Shown here: piece by piece, positions 11,958 through 23,224 of the stretch
Position numbering within the stretch: position 1 is the first letter of the stretch
Layout: each line of letters starts with the position of its first letter
NCBI GenBank assembly: GCA_022836615.1
Contig: MU405301.1
Coordinates: forward strand, 1-64,000
Direction: 5' to 3'
DNA: 64,000 nucleotides
DNA from: Annulohypoxylon bovei var. microspora
Taxonomy: Eukaryota > Ascomycota > Sordariomycetes > Xylariales > Hypoxylaceae
Notes under the pieces: generated by a model
The model's input: the letters and a program-made list of their open reading frames with translations, nothing else
Databases searched by the model: none
Told to the model about the DNA's origin: nothing
Translations under genes and position numbers: made by a program

Positions 11958-12825
11958 GATGTAGTCGCAATGAAGTTTCCCCCTATTGTTACAAAACGCC
12001 TTCTATTCCTATCGCATCCGCTAGTAAAAGAAAGCGGCGGCGGCAGCAGCAGCAGTAGGCGAAACTAGTTTATATACGAAGCTCTTCAAGTCAAGTGTAT
12101 AAAAAGTCAGGTCCAATATCTAAAAGAAGCACGCTCAGGGATGCGGCTCTCATGATAGACCTAGTCAGTCTATAAACATGGTCGAACGTGACCAGGGCAA
12201 CGGGAAACGGGTAGCGGGCGGCGGACAAAGGGGTTGAAGCAACGAGCAACGGCGAAGTGGGAACGGCAACGGATTTGTTATCGTTATCGAGGATACGAAG
12301 TCGGATTAACCAAGGCGATTGATGATTTACGATTGTCGACTTCCAGAGCTTAGAACTTGGTGGCACGACATTGGATGTAAGGATTGTCGGGATTGTCAGG
12401 ATTCAATGTCAGGGACACATATGGAACAAATGGAACAAAATGTGTAAATTGAATTGGCAAGCGGCCCTTATGTCTTAAACCCCGAGCGGCGAAAGAGGAG
12501 CACCACCACACTCCAGCACACCTTCCATCTTTCCAAGGTTCTTCCAGTGGATTACCGTTGTCTAAAATGCTACCGCAAGTGGGGCACATGATTTTTACGC
12601 CTCAATCGTACATGACCTTAACTGTCTTAGGTAACCTTGGAGGTGTGGCTTGAAATTTAAATATCGATGTACATCCGTACCTTATTTAACCTGCCAGGTG
12701 CTTATCGATATTAGCTACTCCAGCTTCGGCTTCGACGTCACAGCCAATGAAATCTAAACCATTCAAAAGCCCCACGGCTTCGATGTTCGAGATGTGAAAA
12801 GTGAACCAATTGATGATCTAGGAGA
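11958..12825. other. Divergent intergenic region between AP-2 alpha and the NDUFAF5-like gene
   Basis: An 868-bp head-to-head interval. The AP-2 alpha leader contains a CGG/CAG-type triplet run (about 12030-12055). The interval also contains a small leftward ORF listed separately. Promoters for both flanking genes should be here. Confidence 0.5.
12350..12589 (-). CDS. Possible small Cys-containing protein (79 aa), unassigned
   Basis: An ATG-initiated ORF begins MCPTCGSILDNGNPLEEPW, reminiscent of a zinc-ribbon half site (CxxC), but no second CxxC pair follows, so a folded zinc ribbon is not supported. The C-terminal half (LTLNPDNPDNPYIQCRATKF) comes from a short repeated gattgtcagg-type sequence and looks low-complexity. 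It lies inside the divergent promoter region between two genes. It may be a real small gene, a 5' exon of something longer, or noise. I do not recognise a family. Confidence 0.22.
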   Translation of the reverse strand: MCPTCGSILDNGNPLEEPWKDGRCAGVWWCSSFAARGLRHKGRLPIQFTHFVPFVPYVSLTLNPDNPDNPYIQCRATKF

Positions 12826-13955
12826 ATGAATTGTAGTCTCCGAAGGTCGAATGTACCATTACCACGGGTATCAAAGGTTGTAGGGACAGTAACTACTAGT
12901 TTAACTGCGCGGCGATCATACGCCTTCCCAGCTGCGGCGCCTCCTATCCATCAAGTCTTCAACCGCCGCACGAAATGGCTACAGAAGGAGCGTGCTGCCG
13001 CCGACGTCGAGCATAGCCGGGTGGCCGACTATCTGAAAGATGAAGTGGCCATCCGGCTATGTGATAGGTTGCTAGTGCGTACCCTCGCCTTCTATCATAT
13101 AAGAAAGAAGTAAGTACTAACAGAAATCTATAGGACATCAAACGTAGCTACCCCAAAGTCCTCGACCTCGGCGCAAACTCCTGCAACATCGCGCGGGCCC
13201 TGACTCGAGAAAACCCGGACCCAGATTCCCCAGCGCCTACCACCGACCCTCTCGCCACACGGATCGGGCATCTCCTTGCCATCGACTCGTCCGAAACCCT
13301 CCTATACCGAGACGCCGACCAGCCCTTCAACAGCCAGATCAACATGACGCGGCAAGTGGTGCCGGACGAGGAGACCCTGCCCTTCGGCGCCAACACCTTC
13401 GACCTGGTGCTCAGCTCGCTCAGCATGCACTGGATCAACGACCTGCCGGGGGTGCTGGCGCAGATCAACAACGTGCTGAAGCCGGACTGCGCGTTCATGG
13501 GGGCGATGCTGGGCGGCGACACGCTGTACGAGCTGCGCACGTCGCTGCAGCTGGCGGAGAGCGAGCGGCGCGGCGGCATCTCGCCGCACGTGTCGCCGCT
13601 GGCCGACGTGCGGGACGTCGGCGGGCTGCTGCAGCGCGCCGGCTTCAAGATGCTGACCGTCGACGTCGACGACGTCGTCGTCGACTACCCCGACACCTTC
13701 GCGCTGATGCAAGACCTGCGCGCCATGGGCGAGGGCAACGCCGTCCTGGGCCGCGAGATGGGCCCCATCCAGCGCGACGTGCTGCTGGCCAACGACGCCG
13801 TGTACCGCGCGCTCCACGGCAACGCCGACGGGAGCATCCCCGCTACGTTCCGCGTCATCTACATGATCGGCTGGAAGGAGTCCGAGGACCAGGCCCAGCC
13901 GCTACGGAGGGGGAGCGGGGAGATCAATCTAAAGGATGTTCTAGAGAGGAAGTAG
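12826..13955 (+). CDS. NDUFAF5-like SAM-dependent methyltransferase, mitochondrial complex I assembly (356 aa, 2 exons)
   Basis: Exons 12826-13074 and 13134-13955 (59-nt intron, gtgcgt donor, tactaac branch, ctatag acceptor). The N-terminus is basic and Ser/Thr-rich with no acidic residue for about 60 residues, as expected for a mitochondrial presequence. It is followed by the family block IHQVFNRRTKWLQKERAA. Methyltransferase motif I is KVLDLGANSCNIAR (about 91-104), and later blocks are LPFGANTFDLVLSSLSMHWIND and GAMLGGDTLYELR. NDUFAF5 in animals hydroxylates or modifies an NDUFS7 arginine during complex I assembly; the fungal role is inferred. The segment at about 13660-13685 is a GTCGAC-rich run encoding TVDVDDVVVDYPD. 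The gene is convergent with the zinc-finger gene, about 300 bp apart. Confidence 0.9.
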
Positions 13956-14254
13956 CTAGGTAATTACAGTCAAAGAATTAAAGCAATTAACTAGAAGGAA
14001 GAATAAAAGTTGGGGGATCATTCTCATTACTGGTGACTATCTGTTTGTCCGTCCAGCTGAGGCATCCGCGGCCTCAATGCAATATCCCTTCACAGTCTCA
14101 TGTCGACTGCAGCACAGAATGAAAACCTCATGCCTCTCGAAATTCTTGCAAATTTCGGTTTTGAGGCAAAAAGGGGGGGGAAGGAAATTAGTGAGTCAAA
14201 GAGAAGTAGAAAGCAAAAAAACATCGCGAAGCCTCTCGAGGAAATCATCCTCGA

Positions 14255-15479
14255 TCACTCAGTGTTTCCGTTGGCAGCAGCACCCGGGCCCTGGGCCTGG
14301 ATTGATTGGAAGGAGACAGACCAGCCAGCCAGCGTTTCCTGTTAACACCACGGTTAGCTTATAATCTAGGTTGCGTCTTAAGATGCTCGGTCGTTGCCCT
14401 CAACTTACCTGGATAACGGGGACTTCAGAATGCATCTTGGACATGTGCAGGTTCAAGAAGTCCTGATCCTCGTAATCCTTATGGCATATAGGGCAGTAAG
14501 GGTGATCCGCGTTCTCTTGCTTGTGGTCGTGAAGTTCGTATGGGGTAGGGAAGCTCTGGTGGCATTTGCAGCAGTAGAAGTGGCCTTGGTTGTCCCAGAC
14601 GTGCTGGTTGTACATCTCCTTGGTCAAGAAGGGGGTGGCGCACGTTTCGCAGTAATTGTGCTGGCCGTCATTTCGTTCCGTGAAATGGTTGCGCAGGTCC
14701 GCCTTGTTCGTGAAGTGAATGTCGCAGGCATGGCAGTACACATGAAGAGGATGATCGTGGTAATGCAGCTTCAAGGCCGGCTCGTCCTCGAAATCGCGCT
14801 GGCACTTCTCACAGTAGTGATGAGTCACACCATTCTGCCAGAACGCGGGATCCGGGTAGTGTCTTCTCAAGTCATATGCGTCGAAGAATAACCAGTTACA
14901 TAGCTTGCAGTAGAAGTGGATATCCGTGGTTTCCAAGTGAGCAACCTTGCTGTCCCAGGTACTGAAACCTTTGTTGCAAGTATCGCAGAAGAAATGATAG
15001 GTCTTAAAGTGATCTTGAAGATCCTCATCACAGGGGTAGTCGACACCGCACACATCACACTATGAGTGCCCGGTGCTCCCTGTTCGATGATTCTTGAGTA
15101 TTTCCTCGGTTGGGAAACTTGTCTTGCACGTAGGGCAAAATCGATGTATGTTGTAGAGATGAGAGGCTATCAGGTTCCGGTCAAATAGCTTGTTGTTGCA
15201 AATCGGGAACGGGCATACTCGCAATTTGAGAATGTGAGCATCATACGCAGATCGTTCGTCGCGGAAGTCATGACTACAGTGGCTGCAGACATTGTGATAC
15301 GAACGATTGGCGAGATGATCCACCTGGCCTTCTAGAGTAGGCCATTGACGGCAGCAAGGTGGACAGCTTCTATGGGTATAGTCCTGACCTACACCAGATA
15401 ACCAGTGTTGACAAAGCTCATCTAAGGTGGCGAAATAGACGTTACAGGCTGCACAGGAATAACCCAGCGAAAAGTCCAT
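14255..15479 (-). CDS. Multi-C2H2 zinc-finger protein gene interrupted by one in-frame TAG (2 exons)
   Basis: Exons 15479-14409 and 14338-14255 (70-nt intron, gtaagt donor, ttaacag acceptor) form a frame of 385 codons in which codon 140 (15062-15060) is TAG. Before the stop there are about four C2H2-like fingers (first YSCAACNVYFATLDEL), and after it at least seven more (CDVCGVDYPCDEDLQDHF, CDTC, CKLC, CEKC, CHAC, CETC, CCKC, CPIC), with no frame change. The last exon adds a 27-residue Ala/Gly/Gln tail. Nearly every later finger has an aromatic residue, mostly Tyr, directly before the first Cys (HFYC, HHYC, HVYC, HNYC, HPYC). The TAG occupies exactly that place in GHS(stop)CDVC. So it is probably a Tyr codon changed to stop, or a sequencing error, rather than two genes. 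Likely nucleic-acid binding; target unknown. Confidence 0.8.
15060..15062 (-). other. In-frame TAG inside the C2H2 zinc-finger gene
   Basis: The coding-strand context is CAC TCA TAG TGT GAT GTG TGC. The frame is open on both sides and encodes the same finger family. No splice-site pair removes the stop while keeping frame; the only nearby donor-like GT would give a 59-nt deletion that destroys a finger and shifts frame. One base change from TAT or TAC explains it. Confidence 0.85.
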
Positions 15480-16618
15480 GGTCGCGGTATTGATCTTGGT
15501 TGCCTGAGATACAGGAGTTGGTGAGTAGTGTTTTAAAAATTTAAGGGAATGAAATCAAAGAGAAAAGCAAGCCGATCATGTAAAAAGGAGTCTGTAGCAT
15601 GAGAAGAAATGCTGACGACATGTGGAGATGTGGGAAACACCTCAATATGTCATCAACATTGGAAAATGACGCGAAGAAAGGTCTCGGGGATGAAAGCAGT
15701 GTAGGCAAAGAAGCTTTAAGGTTGAAGAATGGTTGACGACGACAATATTGTAAATACCGACGGGAACCTCAACATAGACGGTACGGAAAGGGGAAAAGAC
15801 GTGCTTAACCGGCGACAATACCGAAAAGACGCGGAAGCAAGGAAATTGTCTAGAATTATTGATACAGAAAGAGATAGTAGAAAGCAAGAGATCACTGACT
15901 TACTTGGGTATGAGGAAAACGGCCAGCGAAGGCTCCCAGTTTTCAGAGCTCAGAAACCATCTGTATATCTTTGGATACAGAAGATGGTTGTTTTGGAAAA
16001 GTTTGAAAAAGCCAGTAAGTGTAAATTGGACATTTACAACAATACTGACTGGTGGGAAGGTAAGGACGTATGAATGGTAACGGTATTTACTTATCCCTAG
16101 GTGCCTTCTTAGTTTGGTGGGAAGTGATACAAATCGGTATACGACCAAGTCGTCTTCCATAATATCGTTGTCTTTCTTATGCCGGGAACGACCGACATAT
16201 ATACGGGGGCAAACACCGAAGTCTAGGGGGGCGTGGCTTCAAACGACACATACTTGAGTAGAGCTTTGTTGAATCAACGTCGAAGCTTTAGTAATGTAAA
16301 CATTCGTAGCGGAAGTGAATTTAAACACTAAAGACATCTGAAGGGATCGATAAGTACCTAGGTAAGAAGGTTAGAAGTCAAACAGATCTCAAGACAAGTA
16401 AATAAAAAAGTTCAGACTCAAGATATCTTTAAGTCAGTAGGAAAGTAAATAAGTTGCGAAGACAAAGATATCATATTGTAGGTAGGTAAGTAAAGAGGCT
16501 AAGAACCAAAGATATCCTAAGGCAAGTGGATGGATAAGATAAACACCAAAGATATATCAAGGCAGGTAAATAACTTTGTGATCCCATTTCTATAGAACAT
16601 CAATTTTTAAAAAAGACT
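15480..16618. other. Intergenic region with a degenerate tandem repeat
   Basis: A 1.1-kb region upstream of the zinc-finger gene and downstream of ARPC5. The ORFs here (for example 15729-16073, +) lack recognisable motifs. The right part is A-rich and holds the approximately 44-bp degenerate repeat listed separately. Confidence 0.45.
16383..16590. repeat. Degenerate approximately 44-bp tandem repeat, about five copies
   Basis: An AAAGATATC-like core recurs at about 16420, 16464, 16508 and 16548, with an eroded copy (cagatctc) near 16383. Spacing is 40-44 bp. Each core is followed by an aaggcaAGT / GTAGGTAGGTAAGTAAA-like stretch. The copies are diverged and the array lies just 3' of the ARPC5 stop. 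Confidence 0.5.
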
Positions 16619-17387
16619 TTAGACTTTACGCCAGTCAGTCATGCATCGCTCTATGCTACCCAAGCCAGCAACATCGACAACCTTTTCGTGCCAGCTTAAT
16701 AGCACACTCATAGCCGTTCCCGTAGACTCGTTTGTGCCGACGGGCCTTGAGCCGACCTGGCTGAACCCCGTAGCCTGCGGCGTCAAGTTCCGCGTCGGGG
16801 TCCGTAGTCCTCCGCTTGATGAACCCCCTGACATACCTTTGTATCTACGGGCGATGTTAGATTTCCGATGGCGGAAGTAGTTAGGGGTTATGAAGGAGAC
16901 ATACAGGTACTTCATCAACGCATCTAATAATTCACTGCCGCCCTCAGAGCCATAGATCCTCTGAAGCATCGGGGTCATTTCGCTGGCTTTGATAGACTGT
17001 AGAACCTCAACCACGGTCTGCATGTGAGCATCCTATATCACCACCATATCATCAGCATTCTAGTTCTCATAAACTCTAGACTTCCTAATTCATATTCCTA
17101 GTATAGCATCCCAAGGCTATAGTATAACATACCTTAGCAGAATCACTACCGTTATACACCGCACTCTCTAGACAGCCTCTCAGGGCGCCTTCGGAATCGC
17201 CGCCTCGAAGTAGCTGCCGCACCTGTGCATTGAGTTGCCGAACCTCCGCCTCACCGATCTCGGGTAACGGCGGGTGCAAGGTAGAAGTGTCGAAGTTCTG
17301 GGACGAGTCCGGGTCTAGAGCGTCGATGTTGATGGTCCGCCAGGCATCGCTTAACGAAGCCTGGGTGTGCTGCTGAATGATAGACAT
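16619..17387 (-). CDS. ARC15: Arp2/3 complex subunit ARPC5 / p16-Arc (202 aa, 3 exons)
   Basis: Exons 17387-17133, 17032-16905 and 16844-16619 join to 203 codons. Family signatures: WRTINIDALDPDSSQNFDTS near the N-terminus, a helical middle (EVRQLNAQVRQLLRGGDSEGAL), then LDALMKYLYKGMSGG, where LYKGM is rebuilt only by splicing, and the C-terminal VLLSWHEKVVDVAGLGSIERCMTDWR. ARPC5 is a peripheral subunit of the actin-nucleating Arp2/3 complex. The protein is longer than animal ARPC5 (about 150 aa), partly from a Gly/Ser/Thr-rich insertion between KGM and the final helix. Intron 2 is exactly 60 nt with no in-frame stop, so an unspliced reading would insert 20 residues. Confidence 0.95.
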
Positions 17388-18156
17388 GGTCACTCGGCCC
17401 CGAAAGCCAGACGAGTCAGCCCAACAGAGAGAGACGTATAGAAGGCTGGCTTTTCTCTTGGTGCCTAAAGTTAGGATAGAGAGATATAACTTTTTGCCGC
17501 CTTTGCCTGCTGTTCCTGTTTCTGCTACGTGGACATGTGATGCGGAAAATGAGCGTGCGGAAATAGTGAGGCTCTTTCGAGTGTTTCCGGGTCGGTGGAC
17601 GTTGAGAGCTAGGAGATAGATGGTGGGGGAGAATTGACGTTGCTTTCTGTCGCTGGACAGCTGCAAAGCTTTGGTGGGGCCAAGAGGCTTGCAAACTGTG
17701 GCTTAGAATAGGAGACATTTGGGGACATTTGGGGTAGGTACCTGTACCTTCCTACATTTTACTTAGGCGTGGTAGGTACCCGACGAACCACCACCTAATG
17801 TTCTCCTTTCAATGTTCTTCCAAAGAAGGTGGGAAGGTCGTCAGAGGGGTGGCTTAGCTGCATCTACACCCGCGCGCTTACAAAATCTTCGTACGTCACT
17901 ACCACTAAAATACTACAATACATCTACAGAAAAAGTTCAGATGAATATAAATAAGTCAAGTCAAATATGAGGCTACCAATAACGACATAACTAACATATT
18001 CGCCCCCCCCCCTTTGGAAAAAACTTCAAATGTCCTAAGTAATGTATCACCTGGACATACGGCATACACGGAGGCCAATCTGTTGAGAAATCAACCACCA
18101 TCTTTCTCTCTGGCGTCAAAGTCGCACGCACTACGGGAGGCTTGGAGGTAGCCAAC
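17388..18156. other. Intergenic region, ARPC5 promoter and edge of the gene-poor island
   Basis: The region contains the pyrimidine-rich (coding strand) ARPC5 leader, TAGGTACC-type motifs at about 17730-17785, and a run of ten C residues near 18004-18013. No coding sequence is supported, although the ARPC5 frame stays open upstream of the chosen start to about 17666. Confidence 0.45.
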
Positions 18157-19830
18157 ATGGTCGATGAATTGTACAGAGACGAAAAAAGCCCAACCCGACC
18201 CCCGAGGGTCTAATTGGGCTCGAGTTTGATCAGGAGTTACATCCTGCCGTCGCAAGATTGGCTGATGCTAATGCTGCGAGTCATCGTGCCTATTATGCCC
18301 TCATCCGTCGTACAACCCCCTAAATCTTGCTCTCAGCCCCCTTAGATTTCGAACGATTCGCCTTCATACAATACACGTATAACGTACCAGATATAGGCCC
18401 TTAGAGCCGAAGTAGTTTCATACCGATGAAGCCGCATCCATCCTGCCCATTCTGGAGACATGGTCGGTTGTGTCGGAGTTAGTAGCCAGTACCTTGGCCG
18501 AACATGTCCTCGACTAAATCCAACGATCGCCGTTTCAGGCAGGCGACCCCTGCTAGAATGCTACGTAGGCGACTAGAACATTTTGAGCCACCGAGCCATC
18601 ACCTATGTACAGAAAGAGCAAAAGCCGTATCAACTAGAATATGGCGCCGTTATCCAAATTTAGCCACGGATGTCGAATGGTTTGTAGAATCGATTCAAGA
18701 TGTCCCCCATCTTATCGACTACATGTATGTATCCCTATGGCACAGATCCAGTTAACGAATTGGTTCTTTTGGGTGCCGAGTGGCACAGGCGGCCCAAATG
18801 GCTGGCAACTGATAAACAAGAACTGCGATTGTGTATTGACCATTTGTTGGCCAGGCAATCGAACTAGTATGACTTCACCTACCAACCTACGGGTTCAATG
18901 GGACAATTGGGGGTTGGCAGGGCTTTACATATTAGTACTAACCCCTATTCATCCCGGGGAAATGGGTAAATGAGTCATGGCTCCAAATAAATATGGTTGG
19001 CGGAGCGACTAGCTCTCCATAACACTTTATCTCGTGCCGGGGAGTCGACCCAATCGAAGGGTTCTATCTCAAGTGATGGGCGGAGGGTCCACTAAGTAAA
19101 GGTCGAGAACACTGCAGGTCTTTGAAGGTGCCAATAGAAACAATCCGTCTTCTTTCTGCTGGCAGATAGATACGAATATCTGGTTAGAGCCCGATATATT
19201 CATCAACCGAAGGGAATCTGTCGCATGACACCGGTATCCTTGATCGCGTAGACGAGGTAATAGTCTACTTGAAAACCATTTAGGCGATTCAGGAGGCGAC
19301 GACAAATCCCGGTGAGCTGGGTCACCCTTCCATTCGAGTCTTCCAACGCGCTATGTTCCGAGTACTACGCGTACCGGGTCGTGCTTGATCACCCGGCGGC
19401 CAGTTCGTCGATTCTAACAATGGCTTCCGGCGATGGCGTTGCCGAAAGCGATAGTGCTCGGGGTGGGACGCGAGTTTGGCAATAATCCCATCTGGTTGTC
19501 AAAGCTCAATATGCCTGGACGAAAATTTTCTTTCGTAATTTGGTAATTAACATAGGGCGAACATGGTTGATCCGCCGCGACGGAAGCTTCCCCGGTGTTA
19601 CGGGACATCGTCAAGCAAGCCAGACTAGGGCATGCCTGATCCTTACCCAAATCGAATGTGACAGGTTCCCCAAATCCCGACGATGGGCATTGGAGTTTGG
19701 AACTGCCGGGGCCACTATATGTTACCCGCCGTGATGGGTTTTCCTTCTTAACCCATAAATGGGTTCTGACGGGATAAACCTCGATGAATTTAACACTGAC
19801 TATAATGGTTCTTAATGCGTCTCGAGGTCA
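18157..19830 (+). pseudogene. Degenerate protein-coding remnant, family unknown
   Basis: Several rightward stretches have protein-like composition but are separated by stops and frame changes. They include MVDELYRDEKSPTRPPRV at 18157, then in another frame FDQELHPAVARLADANAAS (about 18225-18285); an ORF at 18504-18755 containing YPNLATDVEWFVESIQDVP; LVLLGAEWHRRPKWLATD (about 18760-18815); WQIDTNIWLEPDIFINRRES (about 19160-19220); and HWSLELPGPLYVTRRDGF (about 19690-19740). I infer one or more decayed genes, possibly a mobile-element gene or an inactivated accessory gene. I could not assign a family, and chance open frames remain possible. Confidence 0.35.
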
Positions 19831-19889
19831 TCAAAGGATCAGGATCTGATAACTTTGAAATGTATACGAGATACTCGATATAATGCTAA

Positions 19890-20375
19890 CTAGTGGATTC
19901 TGGTACAAATGGTTGATAAATTGTTTAAAATAGGTAACGCGTTTGGAAATGATATTGTGGGTCTATCAAATACTGTCATGCACTCGTGGGTCTCAATGCC
20001 TAGCATGATTAATATGATGCTATTTCGGATGCGTGCCGTCTCGTCAGGGCCCACATCGCCTACCTCAATTAGTGCGTCAAAGGGTCCATGGCGCTGGGAT
20101 GCAAGGTAGGAAGATTCTAGGACTTCACCTTGATTCTTGGTAGCCGTAAGGTTTGCCCTAGGAAATGCTCCATATTGAATTCTCGCTGAGAAGTTGTGGT
20201 AGGACTCTCTTGGTTGAACGTGCTCTCTTCTATGCAAGCTCGGGACATGGCGAAGCTGTGCCTCGATAACGCATAGACTCAAGCATCGAGGATTGGTGAC
20301 CCGGTCTGCTGGTACATCGAATTCCCAACCCCCAATGTTGGGAACGGTGTTTTTTGTGGGAAGATCTTCATACAT
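19890..20375 (-). CDS. Hypothetical protein (161 aa), unassigned
   Basis: An ATG-initiated 161-codon ORF begins MYEDLPTKNTVPNIGGWEF and contains GPFDALIEVGDVGPDETARI followed by a hydrophobic stretch (NSIILIMLGIETHECM). Its amino-acid composition is balanced, unlike most shadows in this region. No conserved motif, signal peptide or intron was recognised. It lies on the opposite strand to, and just downstream of, the decayed coding remnant in the gene-poor island, so it may itself be a fragment of an old gene. Confidence 0.3.
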   Translation of the reverse strand: MYEDLPTKNTVPNIGGWEFDVPADRVTNPRCLSLCVIEAQLRHVPSLHRREHVQPRESYHNFSARIQYGAFPRANLTATKNQGEVLESSYLASQRHGPFDALIEVGDVGPDETARIRNSIILIMLGIETHECMTVFDRPTISFPNALPILNNLSTICTRIH

Positions 20376-23219
20376 TTATCTCATATGCCATTCCCTAGTT
20401 AGAGGCTACGTGATACTTCTCATCCCTCACTTTCGATGAGGGTTGCACGGTAGATTCCCGGGGAGAGCTTATGAGGACTGATTAAGCTCGGAGGATGGGT
20501 TTTCATCATGTGGACCGCGGGATGTGCCTTAACGTCGTTGTCGAGCTGGATGATCACCCTTTAGCCTCGACAACCCTGATAAGGCTGTTATATCACGGGA
20601 GAGAAGGGGTGAACGGGCTAGGAAAGCCCACGTCCTACACTCCCGATGATGGGAAACTGTCTAGAGGCGATCAAGGGTCCTCATTGCATCATGTATCTAA
20701 CCAGCTACGTACGGTACATGTACATACATAGCCCATAGGGAGCATTGTGCATGGCAATCGAGTGGGATTTGTGGTGGATCGAGAGGCGGTCCCGTTAGGT
20801 TGGGAATATTAAGAATCTGACGATATTGCAGACGCCCTTGTCTAGGGAACGCCGAGTCACCGGGTATGGAGATTTTTGAGTGCCGCAGTGATCGTGGGTC
20901 AGTTGTGGATGCTATAATTCAAGGGTTTAAGTTTTCAGTTTGGCGGCGAGGCTGGCGTAAACATGCCTAAGCACCCAGTTAAGAAGGCCTGGGAATTTCT
21001 AGAAGTTGGGGGCCCTTGTATGTAGAGGAGACTTCCATGGCTCCCGTTTTCCGTCGTATGATTTGTGACGAAAATACCAGCGGGTGTCCCGATTACCCGC
21101 CGTGTAGAATAATGTATTGATTTTTTAAATGCTTTTTGACCCCGGCATCCTCAAGCATTGGGAGCATTATTGGCTGAGAATAATGTTGACTTTCGAACCA
21201 ACGAAATCCAGGGAAATGGATGCTGTACGTTCATTGAGTAGTTGGTTGAGGAGTCACATGATGGTGAAACACTGCGCCTTGCGTTAATTGCGTACATCAT
21301 TGGCATGTTCAATGTGTACAGATATTCTTCGTTAGCCAAATGCCAAGTTAGTGGAAGGAAACCATTTCGCCATCACACTTAATAAAGGGTCCACCAAGGC
21401 GGCGCGGCGCTTTGGTAGAACAAGTAGAGGTTCGATGTAACCACGATATGCGGCTACTGGTTCGAAACCACGGATGTTAGCCTAAGGATTCCACGCCATA
21501 ATGATAACCGAATTTGATTTATTGAGGTCGTAGTAGACATTGATATTTTCTTGGCCAATTGTGACTATTCGTACTGTAGGTGATCATACTGCTATCCACA
21601 GAAGCAAGCAAAACGCACGCACGATGACGAGAGATGATGGCGACGACAACGGGTCTCTGAAGTTTTCGCTCAGGTATGTACCACGACGTCGAAGGGCCAG
21701 ACTCGTCATGGGTTTGGTTTGGGACTCTCACCTTGTATGTAGATACTTGGGTACCAGCTAAGTAGGTAGGTAGATAGATACATGGTAATTGGGGCTGGCT
21801 GGCTAATGCAGGAACAGCGATAATGAGTGGAGAGCCATGTGGCAGTTGATTCTCCAGTGGGTCAAGTAGCAGCCGACTGTTGTATCGAGTACATACGTTC
21901 GTACCCATGCCGTTGATGATCCCCTGAAAATGATGGCATTATGTCGGTCCTTCTGGATAAACAGCTGGTATTTAGGTATTCTGGTAATATTTCCCACGGC
22001 CATGCCCTGACACAGTACTTGTGTACATGGCTAGGTAGGTAGCTAGCTATGTCTTTGGTAGACTCAAACGAAAACGCCGGGACGAATGCTGATGACAAGC
22101 GATTCAACTTGAAGCTGAAAGGATCGCGTGCAAACCTCATACAACACGTGAAGGAGAAATATGAGCGAGGAAAGCGAATCAAGTCATCGCTTCAACGCTG
22201 CTGAAACAGGCTGACCCGATTAATAAGAGGCTCTCTCAGCTTCTTGGCGCAGATGGCTCTCCATAGATTCTAGAAGACTACCTGGATGGCCTCGGTATTT
22301 CATGAGCTTTTCTGGGGCGCGATGACGGTTAAGTTGATCGTGATGTTCGAGTTGGGAGGTACATACGTACGACACTGTACTATTATCCCGTTGCCTCCAG
22401 CTGCTCCAGGAAGTATGTATGTATCCAGAAGAACATCAAGATCTATTCCATATTGGTGTTGAGCAATCTCTAGTTTCAAAAGTTGGTTAACGAAATGAAG
22501 AAGATCGACGTTGTTTTGGTGGGTATAATCTCAGTACGTACTATCTACAATGGCGAAATAAAAATGGAGGGAATGGTCTAGAAGTCGACCCTTCTTTCAA
22601 CTCCCCTGAACTCGTTACTTCCATCCATGCTTAAGCTCCATGTAATGAAGATACGTATATTTCCTAGTACAGTTAAACGTATGTTACATGATTGTGGAGA
22701 AAGGTTAATTAGTCCTAAGCAATGGTTAAAGCTACTTTCAAGGCTATTTTGTATTTTACCTGCTTAGGTACTTGGGTAGGCTGCTAGGTTAATTTAAGGA
22801 GGCAGGTATATAAAATACGCAATACTTCGACACGGGGTGTACCGACCACACTTGTCGGGATCCATATATGTAAGGAACAACTATGGATCCCCACTAATTT
22901 TCTTCTAGAAGTCCCAATGGAAAAACCATCCCATTTTAATACCCATTGTCTTTAATGCACCCCCTTCACACCCTGGCTTCGATGCTTGCCTCGAAATAGT
23001 AAAACTGACGATACCAGAAATCCAAACGCTTGGTGTACCCGCTGAATACAGTAATCTGTATGTACCCCGAAAGGTTAGATCGTACCTACATACCGGTAAG
23101 GCAAGACAAGAGAAACTCCATCAATGCACGTCGCCGCCCGAGGATTCGGATTCGTTCGAAATCAGATGAAGACCATCTTGACGATCACCATTCATTATTC
23201 ATCCAAATCTCAAAATAAC
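20376..23219. other. Gene-poor island, left part
   Basis: I see no supportable gene. Mixed-composition DNA with broken open frames gives way after about 21700 to AT-richer DNA containing TAGGTAGGTAGATAGATA-type arrays (about 21760-21782 and 22028-22050). Several short ORFs below 130 codons lack motifs. Confidence 0.45.
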
Positions 23220-23224
23220 CCGAC

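Noticed and set aside
13302..13817. 171-codon leftward ORF rich in His, Gln, Val and Arg
   Set aside because: Antisense shadow of the GC-rich second exon of the NDUFAF5-like methyltransferase.
15004..15062. A 59-nt intron that could remove the in-frame TAG in the zinc-finger gene
   Set aside because: The region lacks a good donor, removing it would break frame, and a complete C2H2 finger would be lost.
15729..16073. 114-codon rightward ORF (MVDDDNIVNTDGNLN...)
   Set aside because: No motif, and it sits in the upstream region of the zinc-finger gene. Composition is plausible, but nothing supports expression or homology.
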